Part shown: one piece after another, positions 21,690-23,764 of the stretch
Layout of the letters: each line of letters begins with the position of its first letter
Numbering within the stretch: position 1 is the first letter of the stretch
Assembly (NCBI GenBank): GCA_039927975.1
Contig: JBDSTZ010000614.1
Location: forward strand, 1-23,764
Length of the DNA stretch: 23,764 nucleotides
Source of the DNA: JBDSTZ01 sp039927975
GTDB taxonomy: Bacteria > Pseudomonadota > Gammaproteobacteria > Burkholderiales > Burkholderiaceae_D
Direction of reading: 5' to 3'
The notes under the pieces: generated by a model
The model's input: the letters and a program-made list of their open reading frames with translations, nothing else
What the model was told of the DNA's origin: nothing
Database searches by the model: none
Made by a program: the position numbers and the translations under genes

Positions 21690-21720
21690 TAAATAAAGGC
21701 GGTGAAACCGATTTCACCGC
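21690..21720 (-). terminator. Probable terminator of the MFS transporter gene
   Basis: On the minus strand GCGGTGAAA and TTTCACCGC (21720-21712 and 21707-21699) form a perfect 9-bp stem with a 4-nt loop, followed by CTTTATTTAT. The T-run is interrupted, and it lies 160 nt past the stop. Confidence 0.6.
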
Positions 21721-21824
21721 GATTCGCCCGCGTCTGCGCTTCCGTTGAATCGCGCCGAGGGCGCAATTTAAATCGGTTGATAATCCGCGGCGGGCGGAAT
21801 TGGCTTGCGCAAATCGATTGTCCA

Positions 21825-21842
21825 ATTCGCCGGCCGGCGAAT
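21825..21842. repeat. Perfect 18-bp palindrome
   Basis: ATTCGCCGGCCGGCGAAT reads the same on both strands. It lies 38 bp past the MFS stop. No T-run follows on either strand, so a DNA-binding site or transcript-end hairpin is possible. Confidence 0.7.
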
Positions 21843-21879
21843 GAAAGCGGTTTCGGAAACGGCGTGTTTGCTTTGCGCC

Positions 21880-23139
21880 TCAGCCTTTTTCCTGCTCGGC
21901 CAGTTCCTTGGCGTGATGGGGGAACCGGTCCATGCGCGAGAGCACCGGAAAGATCAGCGCCCACAGGCCGGTCACCGACAGCGTGGCCGCGCCGCCCAGC
22001 AGGATCGCGCGCACCAGGCCGAACCAGCCGGCGGTCAGGCCCGATTCGAATTCGCCCAATTCATTGGAGGCGCCGATGAATACCGAATTGACCGCGCTGA
22101 CGCGGCCGCGAATCGCGTCCGGCGTCTCGAACTGCACCAGCAGATGGCGGATGTAGACGCTGACCATGTCGCCGGCGCCGAGCAGGAACAGGGCCGCCAG
22201 CGCCACGGCGAACGAGCCGGTCCATCCGAGCGTGAGGGTGGCGGCGCCGAACACGGCGACGCCGCCGAACATCCAGGCGCCGACCCGGCGCCGGATCGGA
22301 TAGGCCGCCAGCAGCACCGAGCAGATGGCCGCGCCAATGCCGGGCGCGCTGCGCAGCAGGCCCAGGCCGCTCGAATCGGTGTGCAGGATGTCGCGCGCGT
22401 AGGCCGGCAGCAGGGCGGTGGCGCCGCCGAACAGCACCGCGAACAGGTCGAGCGAAATGGCGCCGAGCACGATCGGGCGCGACCACACGAAACGCAAACC
22501 TTCGAGCACCGTGTGCCAGCTGGCCGGCTCGCTGTGACGGGCTTGCGGCGCGCTGGTGGTCATGCTCATCAGGATCACCGACAGCAGCAGCAGGGCGGTG
22601 GCGACCAGGTACACGGTGGTGGCGCCGGCGATGTAGAGCAGGCCGCCGAGCACCGGGCCGGCGATCACCGCGACGTGGAAGGACGAGGAACTGATCGCCA
22701 CCGCCTGGCCGAAACTTTCGTTCGGCACCAGGTTGCGCAGCACCGCCTGGGTGGCCGGCATCATGAAGGCGCGCGCGCTGCCGAACAGCACCAGCACGGC
22801 GAACACCGGCCACACCACGTGGCTGCCGCTTAAGGTAAAGGCCAGCAACAGCAGGCCGCACAGCAATTGCACGGCGAGGCAGATGTTGATGATGGCGCGC
22901 CGGTCGTAGCGGTCGGCGGCGTGGCCGGCCAGCAGGATCAGTAGCAAAAATGGCGCGAACTGGGCCAGGCCGATCAGGCCCAGGTTGTAGAGGCTGCCGG
23001 TGATCTCGTAGACTTGCCAGCCGATCGCCACGCTTTGCATCTGCACGGCCATCGTGCCGAGCAGGCGGGCACTCAAATAACAACTGAAATTACGATTGCG
23101 CAGCACGCCGAAGCGGCCTGAGGGTGTATTGACGGACAT
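21880..23139 (-). CDS. MFS exporter, EntS/DHA3-like
   Basis: 419 residues with about 12 transmembrane helices. RNRNFSCYLSARLLGTMAVQMQSVAIGWQVYEITGS is the DHA3-type N-terminus, and GHAADRYDRRAIIN is the conserved loop between helices 2 and 3 (G-x-x-x-D-R-x-x-R-R). GPVLGGLLYI resembles antiporter motif C. The closest known kinds are enterobactin exporter EntS and macrolide-efflux proteins, so proton-driven export of a siderophore or drug-like compound is likely; the substrate cannot be told. It is monocistronic, divergent from the VOC gene with a 164-bp shared promoter region. An inverted repeat CGATGC-N6-GCATCG (23162-23179) lies just upstream of the start. Confidence 0.9.
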   Translation of the reverse strand: MSVNTPSGRFGVLRNRNFSCYLSARLLGTMAVQMQSVAIGWQVYEITGSLYNLGLIGLAQFAPFLLLILLAGHAADRYDRRAIINICLAVQLLCGLLLLAFTLSGSHVVWPVFAVLVLFGSARAFMMPATQAVLRNLVPNESFGQAVAISSSSFHVAVIAGPVLGGLLYIAGATTVYLVATALLLLSVILMSMTTSAPQARHSEPASWHTVLEGLRFVWSRPIVLGAISLDLFAVLFGGATALLPAYARDILHTDSSGLGLLRSAPGIGAAICSVLLAAYPIRRRVGAWMFGGVAVFGAATLTLGWTGSFAVALAALFLLGAGDMVSVYIRHLLVQFETPDAIRGRVSAVNSVFIGASNELGEFESGLTAGWFGLVRAILLGGAATLSVTGLWALIFPVLSRMDRFPHHAKELAEQEKG

Positions 23140-23161
23140 GGTCTTCTGAAAGGCGGAGCGA

Positions 23162-23179
23162 CGATGCCGACGAGCATCG
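23162..23179. promoter_or_regulatory. Inverted repeat in the MFS-VOC divergent region
   Basis: CGATGC and GCATCG are perfect 6-bp inverted arms separated by 6 bp, located 23 bp before the MFS start codon. It could be an operator or a leader hairpin; evidence is only symmetry. Confidence 0.3.
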
Positions 23180-23303
23180 CACTCGCCATTGTGCCCGAAG
23201 CCGCGCCGGCCTGCTGAGCGTAGCCGCGATCACCCGGCGCCTGCGGTAGAATCGGCCGGCAGAGCAGGTTCCCTCGAGGTCTGCGTTCACAGGAGAATAT
23301 CGC

Positions 23304-23669
23304 ATGATGCAGGGTCTACGTACGATCAAGTATCCGGTCGCCGATCTGGCGGCGGCCAAGACATGGTTCAGCAAGGTGTTCGGCTGCGCGCCGTATTTCG
23401 ACCAGCCGTTCTATGTCGGGTTCGCGGTCGGCGGATTCGAGCTGGGCCTGGTGCCCGACGGCGAACCCGGCACCCAGGGCTGCGTGGCGTATTGGGGCGT
23501 CGACGATATCGAGCAGGAATTCGCCCGCATCATCGGCCTCGGCGCCACCGTGCATCAGGCGGTGCAGGACGTCGGCGAAGGGATCCTGATCGGCGAGTTG
23601 AAGGACCCGTTCGGTAATCTGCTGGGATTGGTCCGCAATCCCCACTTCGACCTGGCGGCGGTGCGCTGA
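23304..23669 (+). CDS. VOC family (glyoxalase/bleomycin-resistance fold) protein
   Basis: 121 residues. CAGGAGAA lies about 8 nt before the tandem ATGATG start; either Met could be used. The fold is one pair of beta-alpha-beta-beta-beta modules: TIKYPVADLAAAKTWFSKVFG opens the first, FELGLVPDG ends it, and YWGVDDIEQEFARIIGLGATVHQAV plus LKDPFGNLLGLVRNP makes the second. Candidate metal ligands are few (Glu in FELGL and the DPFGN region), and a His at the usual first site is replaced by Tyr/Lys (KYPV), so metal binding and enzyme activity are doubtful. Divergent from the MFS gene; a linked resistance role is possible but unproven. Confidence 0.85.
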   Translation: MMQGLRTIKYPVADLAAAKTWFSKVFGCAPYFDQPFYVGFAVGGFELGLVPDGEPGTQGCVAYWGVDDIEQEFARIIGLGATVHQAVQDVGEGILIGELKDPFGNLLGLVRNPHFDLAAVR

Positions 23670-23687
23670 GCGGCACCGTGCCGGCGT

Positions 23688-23725
23688 GGCCTGGCTGACG
23701 CGCGCAACGCGCATGCAGCCAGGCC
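23688..23725. terminator. Long hairpin between convergent genes
   Basis: GGCCTGGCTG (23688-23697) and CAGCCAGGCC (23716-23725) form a perfect 10-bp stem; the loop contains a second short CGCG pairing. No T-run follows on either strand, so it may be a bidirectional transcript-end structure rather than a classical terminator. Confidence 0.5.
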
Positions 23726-23731
23726 GTAACC

Positions 23732-23764
23732 TTAACGCACGAAACGCAGGGCGAACTTGTCGTC
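23732..23764 (-). CDS. 3' end of a gene running in from the right (partial)
   Basis: The minus strand from the window edge reads ten sense codons, DDKFALRFVR, then TAA (23734-23732). A hairpin follows 7 bp further on. The fragment is too short to identify; the call rests on the position of the stop beside a hairpin between convergent genes and on GC-biased codons. Confidence 0.4.
   Translation of the reverse strand, partial: DDKFALRFVR

Larger units (their letters stand above)
21517..21879. other. Gene-free region between tail-collar and MFS genes
   Basis: No supported gene. It holds a perfect TATAAT on the minus strand (21607-21602) that could serve the tail-collar gene but lacks a clear -35, a terminator hairpin (21699-21720) and an 18-bp perfect palindrome (21825-21842). 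The part near the tail-collar gene is clearly AT-richer than the surroundings. Confidence 0.6.

Overview
The window is GC-rich chromosomal DNA with GC-biased third codon positions. Its gene content (2-Cys OhrR/Ohr, type-2 PyrF, a LemA/TPM cluster, a DUF5610 protein, a microcystin-dependent/tail-collar protein, a TraB/GumN protein) fits a betaproteobacterium of the Oxalobacteraceae (Massilia/Duganella/Janthinobacterium type). That placement is inference from family content; no rRNA or tRNA gene is present to confirm it. I see no insertion sequence, integrase or CRISPR array.

Layout. 1-2388 (+): a 5'-truncated glycosyltransferase/FAD mutase-like fusion. 2932-3921 (+): an exported TraB/GumN protein. 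4004-4480: an intergenic array of about 23 degenerate 21-bp repeats between convergent genes. 4506-6257 (-): two Gly/Ser-rich lipoproteins that appear to be duplicates, each with the same ECF-sigma-like promoter. 6414-7220 (-): a VanZ-like membrane protein and a small zinc-ribbon protein. 7221-7757: a gene-free stretch holding two candidate small RNAs on the minus strand, one behind a Pho box. 7758-9553 (-): an SDR dehydrogenase, ohrR and ohr with a clear OhrR operator. 9676-11635 (-): lemA and two TPM-domain genes in an overlapping operon. 11784-13546 (+): pyrF and an exported alpha/beta hydrolase, closed by a strong terminator. 13654-15345 (-): a secreted GH39 beta-xylosidase with dyad operators. 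15517-16956 (-): sbcB. 17165-17761 (+): a DUF5610 protein followed by a 25-bp repeat tract. 17945-18910 (-): a cNMP-sensor/GGDEF diguanylate cyclase. 19326-21516 (-): a ribosome hibernation factor, a DUF1345 membrane protein, a GNAT acetyltransferase and a very short tail-collar protein. 21880-23139 (-): an MFS exporter. 23304-23669 (+): a VOC protein. The last 33 bases look like the 3' end of a minus-strand gene.

Together these are mostly housekeeping and stress functions: peroxide defence, pyrimidine synthesis, DNA repair, c-di-GMP signalling and ribosome hibernation. The least expected material is in the non-coding DNA: the two tandem small-RNA candidates at 7376-7719, the duplicated ECF-type promoter on the lipoprotein pair, and the two degenerate tandem-repeat tracts placed just 3' of genes.
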